The translations under genes and the position numbers were made by a program. A stretch of 64,000 bases of DNA from Aequorivita aquimaris (GTDB lineage Bacteria; Bacteroidota; Bacteroidia; Flavobacteriales; Flavobacteriaceae). The notes under the pieces are model-generated. The model ran no database searches and had not been told where the DNA came from. It saw only the letters and a program-made list of their open reading frames with translations. The stretch spans positions 372,001-436,000 of the forward strand of contig NZ_JRWG01000002.1 in assembly GCF_001573155.1 (NCBI RefSeq), in the 5' to 3' direction. This document shows positions 25,899 to 34,832 of this stretch, in pieces (positions within the stretch are counted from its first letter, which is position 1; every line of letters begins with the position of its first letter).

Positions 25899-26710
25899 TT
25901 TGGTTTTCTCTTCTTCAGAAATATACGAAGAATGATAACAACTATTATTGCAACGAGGAATAAAGGCCAAAGGTATAAAATGCCCAAGAAAAATACCGAA
26001 ATGCCGTTCCAACCGCCTTGCAGCGCGTTTTTCATTTTTTGGCCGTAGGATTGTGTAATACCAGTTTCCGCAGTGGTTTTATAAAATTCAATGTTTACGG
26101 TGCTCATTGAAACCTGGCTCTGCAGATATTGCAATCGTCCTTGTTTAGCTTCAATTTCCTCACGAATGGTTGAAAGTTCGCGTTCTATTTGCAACATTTC
26201 CTCAACTTTATTCGCTTTTTTAAGCAGTTCAAGATAGCGTTCCTCAAGCACACGCTTTGCTTTTAAACGCGCTTCCAAATCCACAAATTCTTCGGAAACG
26301 TCCTGCCTTGAAATGTCTTTTTGGTCAAAATAGGCTACACCTTCTGAAATGCCGTCGATAAATTGCTGAAAATTTTCCGTGGGGATGCGGACGGTCATAT
26401 TTTTATAAATACGGTTGTAGTCTTTGCCACTATTGTCATTCTGAACCAATCCCTTGTACTGCGAGGCTAATTGCAGGATTTTTTTGTGCGTTGCTTCCAC
26501 ATCTTTGGTTTCAAAAGCGAGACGGGCAGTTTTGATTATTTTTTGTTCTTTATTCAATGGAGGGGGCGGTGGTGTAAGTTGCTGCGCTGTCGGAATTTCT
26601 TCAGCTATTTCCAAATCCGACATCGACGAACCTCCCTCATAACTTTTGTTGGAACTACCCTGCGAACAGGCCATCATAAAAACGAACAATAAAAGACTAA
26701 CTATTTTCAT
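25883..26710 (-). CDS. DUF4349 domain lipoprotein
   Basis: 275-residue envelope protein. Lipoprotein signal with lipobox ending MMACS; a short proline-rich linker (TPPPPPLNKEQK); the DUF4349 domain (about 60-215) with RLAFETKDVEATHKKI and VRIPTENFQQFIDGIS; a coiled coil (VEEMLQIERELSTIREEIEA); and a C-terminal membrane segment with a basic tail (LRIFLKKRKPKNPKN). Function unknown. Its start overlaps the 3' end of rnpA by 14 bases. Confidence 0.88.
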   Translation of the reverse strand: MKIVSLLLFVFMMACSQGSSNKSYEGGSSMSDLEIAEEIPTAQQLTPPPPPLNKEQKIIKTARLAFETKDVEATHKKILQLASQYKGLVQNDNSGKDYNRIYKNMTVRIPTENFQQFIDGISEGVAYFDQKDISRQDVSEEFVDLEARLKAKRVLEERYLELLKKANKVEEMLQIERELSTIREEIEAKQGRLQYLQSQVSMSTVNIEFYKTTAETGITQSYGQKMKNALQGGWNGISVFFLGILYLWPLFLVAIIVVIILRIFLKKRKPKNPKN

Positions 26711-27062
26711 ATCCTAATTTTTTAAGCAGCTTTATCATCGCTTTTTCAAGTTCGGTGTACTGCGGTTTGACTTTTCCCAAAAAAAGAAAGAGCATCACAA
26801 ATTTCTTGCCGTGAATTTCGTCAAGCATGTGTTTATTAAGACGATAGACTTCGCGAAGCTGTCTTTTCACTCGGTTTCGCTCCACTGCCGATTTAAAATT
26901 CCGTTTCGGAACGGCGAAAGCAGCGAGATGGTTTTTCAAGTTTTCCTTCGGAAGAAAAAATATTTTTATGGGAAATTTGGAATGTGTTATCCCTTCCAAA
27001 AACAAATTTTCAATTGTCTTGGCGCTTTTTAATTTTTCGTTTTTGTGAAATTTTTGGGCCAT
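26697..27062 (-). CDS. rnpA: ribonuclease P protein component
   Basis: Small basic protein subunit that helps the RNase P ribozyme cleave tRNA 5' leaders. The 121 residues carry the RNR signature in AVERNRVKRQLREVYRLNK and an N-terminal basic KFHKNEKLKSAKTIENLF. In contrast to many bacteria it is not next to rpmH here; it heads a unit with the DUF4349 lipoprotein and ctpA. Confidence 0.94.
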   Translation of the reverse strand: MAQKFHKNEKLKSAKTIENLFLEGITHSKFPIKIFFLPKENLKNHLAAFAVPKRNFKSAVERNRVKRQLREVYRLNKHMLDEIHGKKFVMLFLFLGKVKPQYTELEKAMIKLLKKLGYENS

Positions 27063-27072
27063 AATTATTTGT

Positions 27073-27115
27073 AGGCGAGCGATTTATCGCGCGCCTTTCC
27101 GTATAATCGCACGCC
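27073..27115. repeat. REP-like palindrome cluster upstream of the RAYT gene
   Basis: Imperfect palindrome GGCGAGCGAT-TT-ATCGCGCGCC (one mismatch) followed nine bases later by a related half-site AATCGCACGCC. The arms match the perfect palindrome at the 3' end of the transposase gene. Confidence 0.75.
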
Positions 27116-27195
27116 ATTTCTGCGCATCGTCAATCCTCAATTGTAGTGATAAATTTAAGAAAATGGGTTACATTTAGTTAAATAAAACATTTATT

Positions 27196-27750
27196 GTGAA
27201 ACACAAAGATGGTTCATTCAGATTAAAAAATTGGGATTATTCCAATATTGGATTATATTTTTTGACAATTTGTACCAAGAAGAAAGAACATTTTTTTGGA
27301 AATATTGAAAATGATATAATGGTTTTAAATGAAGTGGGCTTAATTGTGGAATCAAATTGGCGTAATATTGAAACACAATATTCAAATATTGAAATTGCCG
27401 ATTTTGTGATTATGCCGAATCATTTGCATGGTATTTTGATAATAGATGGTTTAAAACATTTAAAAACCAATGATTTCGCCATTGATGAAAAAACAGGAGG
27501 AATTACAGGAAATAAAAACCCCATGTTGCATCAGAATATTTCAACTGCGGTTCGTTGGTTTAAAGGAAAAACAACGTTTGACTGTAGAAAAATAAATACA
27601 AAATTTGGTTGGCAGCCAAGATTTTACGATCATATCATCCGAAACCAAACATCATTTTTAAAAATTCAGGATTATATTCAAAACAACCCGAAAATGTGGT
27701 ATAGAGACCGGAATAATGAAGCAGGTTTAAAAATGCAGGCGCGCGATTAA
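27196..27750 (+). CDS. REP-associated tyrosine transposase (RAYT, Y1_Tnp/IS200-like)
   Basis: 184-residue HUH-type single-strand nuclease. The HUH pair is in FVIMPNHLHGILII, and the C-terminal helix with the candidate nucleophile tyrosine is FLKIQDYIQNNPKMWY. The N-terminus RLKNWDYSNIGLYFLTICT is characteristic of this group. The start is GTG. The gene is flanked by REP-like palindromes, and its last codons and TAA stop lie inside the downstream palindrome, so the C-terminus ARD is palindrome-encoded. No terminal inverted repeats of a DDE insertion sequence are present. It is AT-rich compared with the neighbours. Confidence 0.88.
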   Translation: MKHKDGSFRLKNWDYSNIGLYFLTICTKKKEHFFGNIENDIMVLNEVGLIVESNWRNIETQYSNIEIADFVIMPNHLHGILIIDGLKHLKTNDFAIDEKTGGITGNKNPMLHQNISTAVRWFKGKTTFDCRKINTKFGWQPRFYDHIIRNQTSFLKIQDYIQNNPKMWYRDRNNEAGLKMQARD

Positions 27751-27762
27751 TCGCGCGCCTGC
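27735..27762. repeat. 28-bp perfect REP palindrome overlapping the RAYT stop codon
   Basis: Arms GCAGGCGCGCGATT and AATCGCGCGCCTGC pair without mismatch or loop. The GC-rich core stands out sharply in an AT-rich setting. Confidence 0.85.
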
Positions 27763-27779
27763 AAGATTATTGGTTTAAA

Positions 27780-29612
27780 TTATTTTACTTCCCAAAGATT
27801 GTTTTCAGGATTAATATCTGCCATCCTTCGGGTGGCGTCAATCATCATATTTTTTACTTTTTTACCGTTTTTTATTTCAAAGGTATACGTTGGATATGCC
27901 CAAGCCCAATCTGCCAAAACAGTGCGATTTAAATCGGTAAAAGGGTTTGGTTTTTCGCCCCACATCATCCGCAATGGAATGTAGAACAATTCCTGCGAAC
28001 CGTCTTCATAGGTTACGTAAAGATCTATGGGCATTGGCATCAAGCCAATTCTTTCCAGAGTTATCTTCGTGCTTTCACCTTCGCTTTCCACAGCTTTTAT
28101 TCCGTAATCGATGGTGTTTGTGGTTTGCGTCCAATCTGTTAGGTACCAATCCAACTCAAAGCCCGAAACTTTTTCCGCAGTGCGGATAAAATCGTTTGGT
28201 GTTGGGTGCTTAAATTTAAAATCTGAATAGTAACGTTTCAGTGTTTTTGCAAGATTTTCGGGACCAATCACATAACCAAGCTGGGTAATGAAAACCGAGC
28301 CTTTGCTGTAAGCATTGATACCGTACGAGCGATTGCTTGCATATCTGTCTGCGTGGGTACTGAGGGGCTGTTCCGCGCCGCTTGTGGCCATATAGAAATA
28401 ACTTCTGTAGGAACCGGCGTGCGGATTTGGTTTGTTTTCCTCCATTACATAATTCATGGCTTCATCTGAAATGTAAGAAGTAAAGCCTTCATCCATCCAT
28501 TCGTGTTTGCTTTCGTTGGTAGCCAAAACAAACTGAAACCAGGAATGTGCAAGCTCGTGGGCAGTTACGCCAACTAAACTTCCAAACTCACGTTTTCCTG
28601 TAATCATTGTGCTCATGGCATATTCCATTCCGCCGTCACCACCTTGAATTACGGAATATTGCTCATAGGGATATTCCCCAATCTGCTCGTTGAAAAATTC
28701 CATCAATGCCGCCGTTTTCGGTTGCAGGTTTTTCCAATTTTCGGCAATTTCAGGATCATTTTTATAGAAAAAATGAAGCGTGACACCATTGGGACCGGGA
28801 TAGGTATCGTGTATATATTCATCATCTGCAGCCCAAGCAAAATCGTGCACGTCAGGCGCTAAAAAACGCCAAGTATATTTTCCTTTTTTGGGTTTCATCC
28901 ACTTTTGGCCGGGTAAAGTATAACCGTGACCTACTTCGGCGGGATTTTGAAGATAACCGGTTCCGCCAATGGTATAATCGGCGTCTATGGTTATGGTAAC
29001 GTCATAATCGCCCCAAACGCTGTAAAATTCGCGGGCTATGTATGGGTCGGCGTGCCAGCCTTCAAAATCGTATTCGGCTATTTTTGGGTACCATTGGGTC
29101 ATCGTTAAAGCAACGCCCTCAGAACTGTCACGCCCCGAACGTCGGATCTGCAACGGCACTTGCGCGTCCCAGTTCATATTGAAAACGGTGCTTTCGCCCG
29201 GCAGAATAGGTTTGTTCAGCAATACCTGCATCACCGTGCCTTTTATGGTATAATTTGCAGCAACGCCATTTTGTGTGAAAAGCGTTGGTTTAATATATCC
29301 AATTTCCGAAGGTGATAATTTGGAAATCCTATCCATTACACGGCTATCCGGATCGGCAATGGTACGCGAGCGCACGTCCATTTCACTGCCCGGCTGGAAT
29401 GCGTTGAAGTAAAGATGATAGAAAACCTTGTTTAGAGTATCGGGAGAATTGTTTGTGTACTTCAACTCCTGTGTTCCTTTATATTGAAAGTTTTTTACGT
29501 CCACATCGACGTTCATTTTATAATCAGCTTCCTGTTGCCAATAGCTGCTATTCTGTGCAAAGGCGGAAAAAAATACAGCAATAAAGAATAAGCTGGTTAA
29601 AACATGCTTCAT
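27780..29612 (-). CDS. M1-family metallopeptidase (aminopeptidase N-like)
   Basis: Secreted zinc peptidase with signal peptide KHVLTSLFFIAVFFSAFAQ. The exopeptidase-type motif is GGMEYAMST, and the zinc site is HELAH (352-356) with the distal Glu375 in EWMDEGFTSY. The 610-residue form lacks the long C-terminal ERAP-like repeat and has a short beta domain instead, usual for Bacteroidota M1 proteins. Its ATG overlaps the stop of the S8 protease gene (ATGA), so the two proteases are coupled and probably act together in peptide or protein degradation outside the cytoplasm. Confidence 0.92.
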   Translation of the reverse strand: MKHVLTSLFFIAVFFSAFAQNSSYWQQEADYKMNVDVDVKNFQYKGTQELKYTNNSPDTLNKVFYHLYFNAFQPGSEMDVRSRTIADPDSRVMDRISKLSPSEIGYIKPTLFTQNGVAANYTIKGTVMQVLLNKPILPGESTVFNMNWDAQVPLQIRRSGRDSSEGVALTMTQWYPKIAEYDFEGWHADPYIAREFYSVWGDYDVTITIDADYTIGGTGYLQNPAEVGHGYTLPGQKWMKPKKGKYTWRFLAPDVHDFAWAADDEYIHDTYPGPNGVTLHFFYKNDPEIAENWKNLQPKTAALMEFFNEQIGEYPYEQYSVIQGGDGGMEYAMSTMITGKREFGSLVGVTAHELAHSWFQFVLATNESKHEWMDEGFTSYISDEAMNYVMEENKPNPHAGSYRSYFYMATSGAEQPLSTHADRYASNRSYGINAYSKGSVFITQLGYVIGPENLAKTLKRYYSDFKFKHPTPNDFIRTAEKVSGFELDWYLTDWTQTTNTIDYGIKAVESEGESTKITLERIGLMPMPIDLYVTYEDGSQELFYIPLRMMWGEKPNPFTDLNRTVLADWAWAYPTYTFEIKNGKKVKNMMIDATRRMADINPENNLWEVK

Positions 29613-31279
29613 AAGTTAGCCATTTTATCTGCCATAATTAGGGCGTTGTACATATTCACCATTTTTCCCGATTTTGAAATATTTGAGAAAGATTCAGTGT
29701 TCGAAGATTCCCCGCCCAAAACAACCTGAGTGTTGATTGAAAGGCCGCTATCCATCAAAATTTGTTTTACTTGTGCTGCGGAAAGGCTTGGGTAATAGGA
29801 ACGGATCATTGCTGCAACACCTGCAACTTCAGGTGCAGCCATTGAGGTTCCTTGTAAAAATTCGTAGGTATTTAAAGGTGTAGTTGCCCAAATTTTAACG
29901 CCTGGCGCAAAAACATCCACGTTGGTTTTTCCGTAGTTTGAAAAGTTTGCAACCATTTCGCTTCCATATTTATAATTAAGTGCTCCAACAGTCAAAAATG
30001 AATCTGCCATTTCGGAACCGTTATCAAATTGATCGTTTGGATAAACGTTTACGGTATCCAAATCAAAGCCGTCATTTCCGGCTGCATTCACAATTAAAAC
30101 ATCTTTTGAGGCTGCATATTTAATGGCGTCATAAACCCAATCTGCTTGTGGGGAATAATATTTTCCGAAGCTAGTGTTAAGTACTTTTGCACCATTGTCA
30201 ACCGCATAACGAATGGCCAATGCAATGTCTTTATCATATTCATCACCATCCGGCACTGCACGGATTGCCATAATCTTTACGTTGTTTGCAACTCCGTCCA
30301 TTCCGATGTTATTGTTGCGCTCTGCTGCAATAATTCCTGCCACGTGGGTTCCGTGCTTTACATTTTCTCTTGTGGGGTCTGGCCCGGATACGTTATTGTC
30401 GCCGTAAATATTATCTGCAATATCTTCAGGATTATCACCCAAAACGCCACGGAAATCTTTAGTCATATTGAAATTGTTATCCAATCTATCGGTAAAATAC
30501 TCAATGCCTCCCTCCAGTTCTTCCAAAACTTCCGGAACCGAATCGGCAAAATTCAGCATTTGGCTAAGCATCGCTATTTGCTGTTGTTCCTGTGGTGATG
30601 GGTTTTGTACCGCAGAAAGATCTTCCTTGGTATAATTTTCTTTTCCAAGCTTTTTGACCATTGTCTCATGTGTTGGCTTTAATTGCGAAAGAATCTGCTC
30701 GTAACGTGCCTTGTTTGCCGTTATTTCTGAAAATTCCTTCTCATATTCAGCTTTGGCTTTTTGATAAGTTGCATAATTATCTCGCTCTGCAGCGCTGATT
30801 GAAGCTTCACTCTTTCCTTCAAACTTCGGTTTAAATTTTCTGATGATGCGAACGTACTCCATGTTTTCACCAACAATATCTCCTAGAAAATTCCAACCGT
30901 GAATATCGTCAATAAAACCGTTGTTGTCGTCATCTATTCCGTTTCCAGCTATTTCGCCTGGATTGGTCCAAATCACATTTTTAAGATCTTCGTGTTCAAT
31001 ATCTACCCCGCTATCAATAACGCCCACGATAACTGTTTCGCCTTTGCGTTTTTTTATGATTTCGCTGTAGGCTTTGTCCACACTCATCCCGGGCACGGTA
31101 TCTTTTACTAAATCCATTGCTGGCCAGTGCTTTAGCTGTTCCTCGGTTAGCGGCGTAATTTTTAAAGGATTGGAATCAATATTCTGAATGGGAGTGGCGA
31201 CGATGGCTGCTCCGCTTCCGCAGCCTGCCAAAACAGTTGAGATGGCAACTGCGAATAGTGTAGTCTTAAAAATGTTCAT
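29609..31279 (-). CDS. S8 subtilisin-family serine protease lipoprotein
   Basis: 556-residue lipoprotein (AVAISTVLAGCGSG lipobox). The triad is Asp89 in VIDSGVDIEHEDL, His309 in KHGTHVAGIIAAERN and Ser479 in LQGTSMAAPEVAG; the oxyanion Asn is in NAAGNDG. About 165 residues, largely helical and charged (135-300), are inserted between the Asp and His motifs, far more than in a minimal subtilisin. It lies between the MBL hydrolase and M1 peptidase genes on the same strand. Confidence 0.92.
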   Translation of the reverse strand: MNIFKTTLFAVAISTVLAGCGSGAAIVATPIQNIDSNPLKITPLTEEQLKHWPAMDLVKDTVPGMSVDKAYSEIIKKRKGETVIVGVIDSGVDIEHEDLKNVIWTNPGEIAGNGIDDDNNGFIDDIHGWNFLGDIVGENMEYVRIIRKFKPKFEGKSEASISAAERDNYATYQKAKAEYEKEFSEITANKARYEQILSQLKPTHETMVKKLGKENYTKEDLSAVQNPSPQEQQQIAMLSQMLNFADSVPEVLEELEGGIEYFTDRLDNNFNMTKDFRGVLGDNPEDIADNIYGDNNVSGPDPTRENVKHGTHVAGIIAAERNNNIGMDGVANNVKIMAIRAVPDGDEYDKDIALAIRYAVDNGAKVLNTSFGKYYSPQADWVYDAIKYAASKDVLIVNAAGNDGFDLDTVNVYPNDQFDNGSEMADSFLTVGALNYKYGSEMVANFSNYGKTNVDVFAPGVKIWATTPLNTYEFLQGTSMAAPEVAGVAAMIRSYYPSLSAAQVKQILMDSGLSINTQVVLGGESSNTESFSNISKSGKMVNMYNALIMADKMANL

Positions 31280-31297
31280 TTTCTTTTGAAATAAGTG

Positions 31298-32158
31298 TTA
31301 ATTAAAAAATTCGTTAAGTGATAAGGTTTCGTCTAATCGAACGCCTTTATCGGTATTTTTAACCGTTATTATCGGGTTGTGGGCATCGTGCTCCAAAAAA
31401 AGATAGAAGTTATTCTCGGCAGCTTTGTTCAGAAATTTTTCCTTTTCGGGAAGTGTCAGTAAAGGCCGTGTATCATATCCCATTACAAAGGGAAGCGGCA
31501 AATGGCCCGCCGTGGGAAGTAAATCTGCCATAAAAACCAGGGTCTTTCCTTTATAGTTGATGTGTGGAATCATTTGTTTGTCGGTATGTCCATCCACAAA
31601 AAGAATTCCAAAGTCCATTTCATCGGGCTCTGCAAATTCTGATTTGGGCTGCGATACAAATTTCAATTGTCCGCTTTCCTGCATAGGCAAAATGTTTTCC
31701 TTTAAAAAAGAAGCTTGCTCTCTTCGGTTTGGTTCCGTGGCCCATTGCCAATGGTCTTTGTTGCTCCAGAATGTAGCATTTTTAAAAGCTGGCTCATAGC
31801 CTGTACGGTCTTTGTTCCACTGCACGCTGCCGCCGCAATGGTCAAAGTGGAGGTGGGTCATAAAAACATCGGTAATATCATCGCGATGGAAACCATGTTT
31901 TTTAAGTGAGTCGTCTATATTGAAATCTCCCCATCGGTAATAATATCCAAAGAATTTTTCGCTTTGCTTGTTGCCCATTCCCGTGTCGATCAAAGTAAGC
32001 CGATTGCCGTTTTCAATGAGAAGACAGCGCGCGGCAATATCTATCATATTGTTGGCATCGGCGGGATTGGTTCTGTTCCAAAGGGTTTTTGGAACGACCC
32101 CGAACATGGCGCCGCCATCGAGTTTAAAATTTCCAGCTTCAATAGGGAATAAATTCAT
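31298..32158 (-). CDS. MBL-fold metallo-hydrolase
   Basis: 286-residue member of the metallo-beta-lactamase superfamily. Metal ligands are visible in MTHLHFDHCGG, DGHTDKQMI, VFMADLLPT and LFLEHDAHNP; DTGMG precedes them. This resembles the quorum-lactonase/AttM-like branch, but activity cannot be assigned from sequence. It is the first gene of a minus-strand unit with the S8 and M1 proteases, 18 bases from the S8 start. Confidence 0.85.
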   Translation of the reverse strand: MNLFPIEAGNFKLDGGAMFGVVPKTLWNRTNPADANNMIDIAARCLLIENGNRLTLIDTGMGNKQSEKFFGYYYRWGDFNIDDSLKKHGFHRDDITDVFMTHLHFDHCGGSVQWNKDRTGYEPAFKNATFWSNKDHWQWATEPNRREQASFLKENILPMQESGQLKFVSQPKSEFAEPDEMDFGILFVDGHTDKQMIPHINYKGKTLVFMADLLPTAGHLPLPFVMGYDTRPLLTLPEKEKFLNKAAENNFYLFLEHDAHNPIITVKNTDKGVRLDETLSLNEFFN

Positions 32159-32296
32159 AGTCAGGAGAAATGAGTCGCAAATTAATAAAAGCGTTACACT
32201 CGCACGGGCGTAGTGTAAATTAATTATACTATTTTTAACAATTCATTAATATTTCGTGGAAACGAAAAATCTTTAATTTACCGAAAACCCAATTGA

Positions 32297-34165
32297 ATGG
32301 TAGAACTTGCTGGAATTATAATTCTCGGAATCTTGGCCCAATGGGTCGCATGGAAGTTTAAAATTCCTGCTATCTTACCCTTAATTTTAATAGGACTATT
32401 GGTGGGTCCGCTGTCCACATTAATGTCTGCCGATGGCACACAATGGCTCCAACCAATATGGAACGGCGAGAAAGGACTCTTTCCCGGAGAGAATCTTTTT
32501 TATTTTGTCTCGCTGGCCGTGGGAATAATTCTGTTCGAAGGCGGATTGACGCTAAAAAGGGACGAAATTTCAAAAGTAGGTCCCGCCATTGGAAAGCTCA
32601 TAAGCATTGGGGCCGCCATTACATTTATTGGGGCCGGTATTGCGGCACATTATGTATTTGGACTTAACTGGCGCATATCATTTCTTTTTTCTGCCTTGAT
32701 AATCGTCACTGGGCCTACGGTAATTACCCCCATTTTGCGAAACATTCCGCTGAAAAAGGATGTAGCCGCTGTTCTCAGATGGGAAGGAATTTTGATTGAC
32801 CCCATTGGCGCTTTGGTAGCCGTATTGGTTTATGAATTTATTAGCGTTGAAGGTGATTCAGGCTATACAAAGCAGGCGTTGCTGGATTTTGGAAAAATTG
32901 TTTTGATTGGAATGGCTTTTGGAATTTCAGCGGGTTATGCGCTCTATTTTTCCATTAAAAAGAAATTTGTGCCGCACTATCTATCAAACGTGGTATCACT
33001 ATCCCTAGTTATGGCCGTTTTTGTGATCAGTGATCTTTTCGCGCACGAATCGGGACTTTTGGCAGTGGTGGTAATGGGTATGTTTCTTGGTAACAGTGAT
33101 TTGCCAAGCCTTAAGGAACTTCTTTACTTTAAGGAATCGCTCAGTGTGTTACTGGTTTCCATACTTTTTATTCTGCTTGCCGCAAATATAAGTATCGAAG
33201 ATCTGTTGCTTGTCTATAATTGGAAAACGGCTATTCTTTTGGCTATCATAATATTCATACTGCGGCCTTTAACGGTGTTTGCAAGTACAGTGGGCTCTTC
33301 GCTCAAAACCAACGAAAAACTTTTTATAAGTTGGGTAGGCCCGCGGGGTATTGTTGCTGCGGGTATTTCTTCCCTTTTTGGAACGCAATTGGTTTCAAAA
33401 GGCGTAGTGGGAGCCGAGTATATTACGCCCTTGGTTTTTGCCGTTGTTTTGATAACTGTAATTATAAACGCTACAACCGCGCGGGTTATGGCAGGCTGGA
33501 TGGGTGTATTTCTGAAAAAATCTGAAGGAATACTTATGGTGGGAGCGTCCAAGGTTTCCCGCTTGATCGCCACGTACTTGCATAAAAATAACCGCCATGT
33601 AGTTTTAATAGATTCCAACCAATTAAATATCAACAGGGCAAAAGAGTTGGGCTTGGAGGCTTTTACCGCAAACATTTATGCCGATGATCTTACGGATAAT
33701 ATAGAATTGAACGATGTGGGCTACTTATTGGCAATGACCGGTAGTGACGAAATCAACAAGCAGGCCATTAGCCGTTTTGGACGCTATTTTGGTGAAAATG
33801 GAACGTTTAGATTGATGACCTCTGAAGAAATGCGGAAACGGCAGAGTCTATCTGCAAAAGAATTATTTTCATACACTCACGACTACAGTCGTTTCACTGA
33901 AGTTGCGCAGGATTTCCCCTCTATTCAGGAAATTCCTGTGGAAAGCCACAATCAGTTTTTGCGCGTGCTGAATATAATAAGCGAGAATGAAAACGCCATA
34001 CCTTTATTTTTAAAACGTCCCAATGGTTTTCTTGAACTCATTACCGCACCCACGGAACTGGAAGTGGAAGAAGGATGTAGTTTGGTCTATCTCGGGAAAC
34101 CAATGGATTTTGAGGATGTAGTGAATGCTACCCGCTCTGAAAATGAAGCGAAAGAGAAGAAATAA
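32297..34165 (+). CDS. monovalent cation:proton antiporter (CPA family) with TrkA-N domain
   Basis: 622-residue inner-membrane transporter. Residues 1-400 contain about twelve hydrophobic helices with LILIGLLVGPLSTLM, LFEGGLTLKRDEI and WVGPRGIVAAGISSLFGT, the last a strong Na+/H+ exchanger signature. A Rossmann TrkA-N/RCK-like domain follows (GILMVGASKVSRLIATYL, VVLIDSNQLNINRAKELG) that would bind a nucleotide for gating. The charged C-terminus ends in KEKK. It is divergent from the MBL gene. Confidence 0.9.
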   Translation: MVELAGIIILGILAQWVAWKFKIPAILPLILIGLLVGPLSTLMSADGTQWLQPIWNGEKGLFPGENLFYFVSLAVGIILFEGGLTLKRDEISKVGPAIGKLISIGAAITFIGAGIAAHYVFGLNWRISFLFSALIIVTGPTVITPILRNIPLKKDVAAVLRWEGILIDPIGALVAVLVYEFISVEGDSGYTKQALLDFGKIVLIGMAFGISAGYALYFSIKKKFVPHYLSNVVSLSLVMAVFVISDLFAHESGLLAVVVMGMFLGNSDLPSLKELLYFKESLSVLLVSILFILLAANISIEDLLLVYNWKTAILLAIIIFILRPLTVFASTVGSSLKTNEKLFISWVGPRGIVAAGISSLFGTQLVSKGVVGAEYITPLVFAVVLITVIINATTARVMAGWMGVFLKKSEGILMVGASKVSRLIATYLHKNNRHVVLIDSNQLNINRAKELGLEAFTANIYADDLTDNIELNDVGYLLAMTGSDEINKQAISRFGRYFGENGTFRLMTSEEMRKRQSLSAKELFSYTHDYSRFTEVAQDFPSIQEIPVESHNQFLRVLNIISENENAIPLFLKRPNGFLELITAPTELEVEEGCSLVYLGKPMDFEDVVNATRSENEAKEKK

Positions 34166-34203
34166 TCCTGAAAAAGAAACGTTTTTTAATAAATTCGATT
34201 TAA

Positions 34204-34431
34204 ATGAAGAAATCTGTTCTTATAATAGCCTTGTTCCTGAGTCTAGCGGTCATTTCATGTAAAAACGATGATGGTGTTAGCTGTACTACCTGTTCCTCTG
34301 CCGAAACTTCAGATTTTCAGGTCTGCGAGGAAAAGGATGGCAACGCCTCCGTAAATGGCCAAAACACGGGAACGCCTTATGACACCTATGTTTCTGGTTT
34401 AGAGTCTGCTGGCGCAAACTGTGGCGGATAA
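34204..34431 (+). CDS. small cysteine-rich lipoprotein A
   Basis: 75-residue precursor with lipobox ending AVISC and a mature peptide of about 57 residues carrying five further cysteines, two of them in SCTTCSS. It continues FQVCEEKDGNAS, TPYDTYVSGLES and ends CGG. I recognise the pattern as recurrent in Flavobacteriaceae but with no known function. It lies between the antiporter and a second small lipoprotein of similar build. Confidence 0.65.
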   Translation: MKKSVLIIALFLSLAVISCKNDDGVSCTTCSSAETSDFQVCEEKDGNASVNGQNTGTPYDTYVSGLESAGANCGG

Positions 34432-34433
34432 CT

Positions 34434-34460
34434 TAAAATTTTCTTAAAATTTTCTTAAAA
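34434..34460. repeat. short tandem repeat (CTTAAAATTTT units)
   Basis: Two full units and a partial third of an 11-bp AT-rich motif in the gap between the two small lipoprotein genes. Confidence 0.5.
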
Positions 34461-34520
34461 AATGTTTGTGGGTATTTTTTGATTTTTCCATATTTGTTAA
34501 TTAACGTAAAAATTTTAAAT

Positions 34521-34784
34521 ATGAAAAAACTATTATTTAGTGTCCTTTTTATGGCATTGGTTTTCACTACCTCTTGTAATAAAGATGATGATGGGGATGC
34601 ACAAACATGTGAACAGAGAGTGGAAAGGATTCAAGCGGAATTACTAGTTTATTTGGATGAGGCAACAACCGAAAATTGCCGTAATTATAAAGCTGCACTG
34701 CAGGCTTATGTAGATTCAGATTGTCCGGGTCAAAGTACGTATCAAGCCCTTATTGATGGACTAGGGGATTGTTCTAATCCATAA
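34521..34784 (+). CDS. small cysteine-rich lipoprotein B
   Basis: 87-residue lipoprotein precursor (KKLLFSVLFMALVFTTSC lipobox, then NKDDDGD). The mature part has four more cysteines arranged QTCEQRVERI, TENCRNY, DSDCPGQ and GDCSNP, around predicted helices. The start is the ATG before KKL; a longer upstream frame has no signal-peptide logic. Similar in size, acid start and Cys content to the preceding lipoprotein, so possibly an old tandem pair. A strong terminator follows. Confidence 0.65.
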   Translation: MKKLLFSVLFMALVFTTSCNKDDDGDAQTCEQRVERIQAELLVYLDEATTENCRNYKAALQAYVDSDCPGQSTYQALIDGLGDCSNP

Positions 34785-34800
34785 TTAATTCTATAGTATT

Positions 34801-34832
34801 AAAAAAGCCCTGAAGATTCAGGGCTTTTTTTT
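34801..34832. terminator. bidirectional terminator between lipoprotein B and lepA
   Basis: Nearly perfect hairpin AAAAGCCCTGAA/TTCAGGGCTTTT with a U-run on both strands; the right end covers the lepA stop codon. Confidence 0.92.

Noticed and set aside
27196-27750. Classical IS element or IS200/IS605 with TnpB
   Set aside because: No TnpB, no accessory genes and no DDE-type terminal repeats. The HUH protein with flanking REP palindromes fits a single-copy RAYT better.
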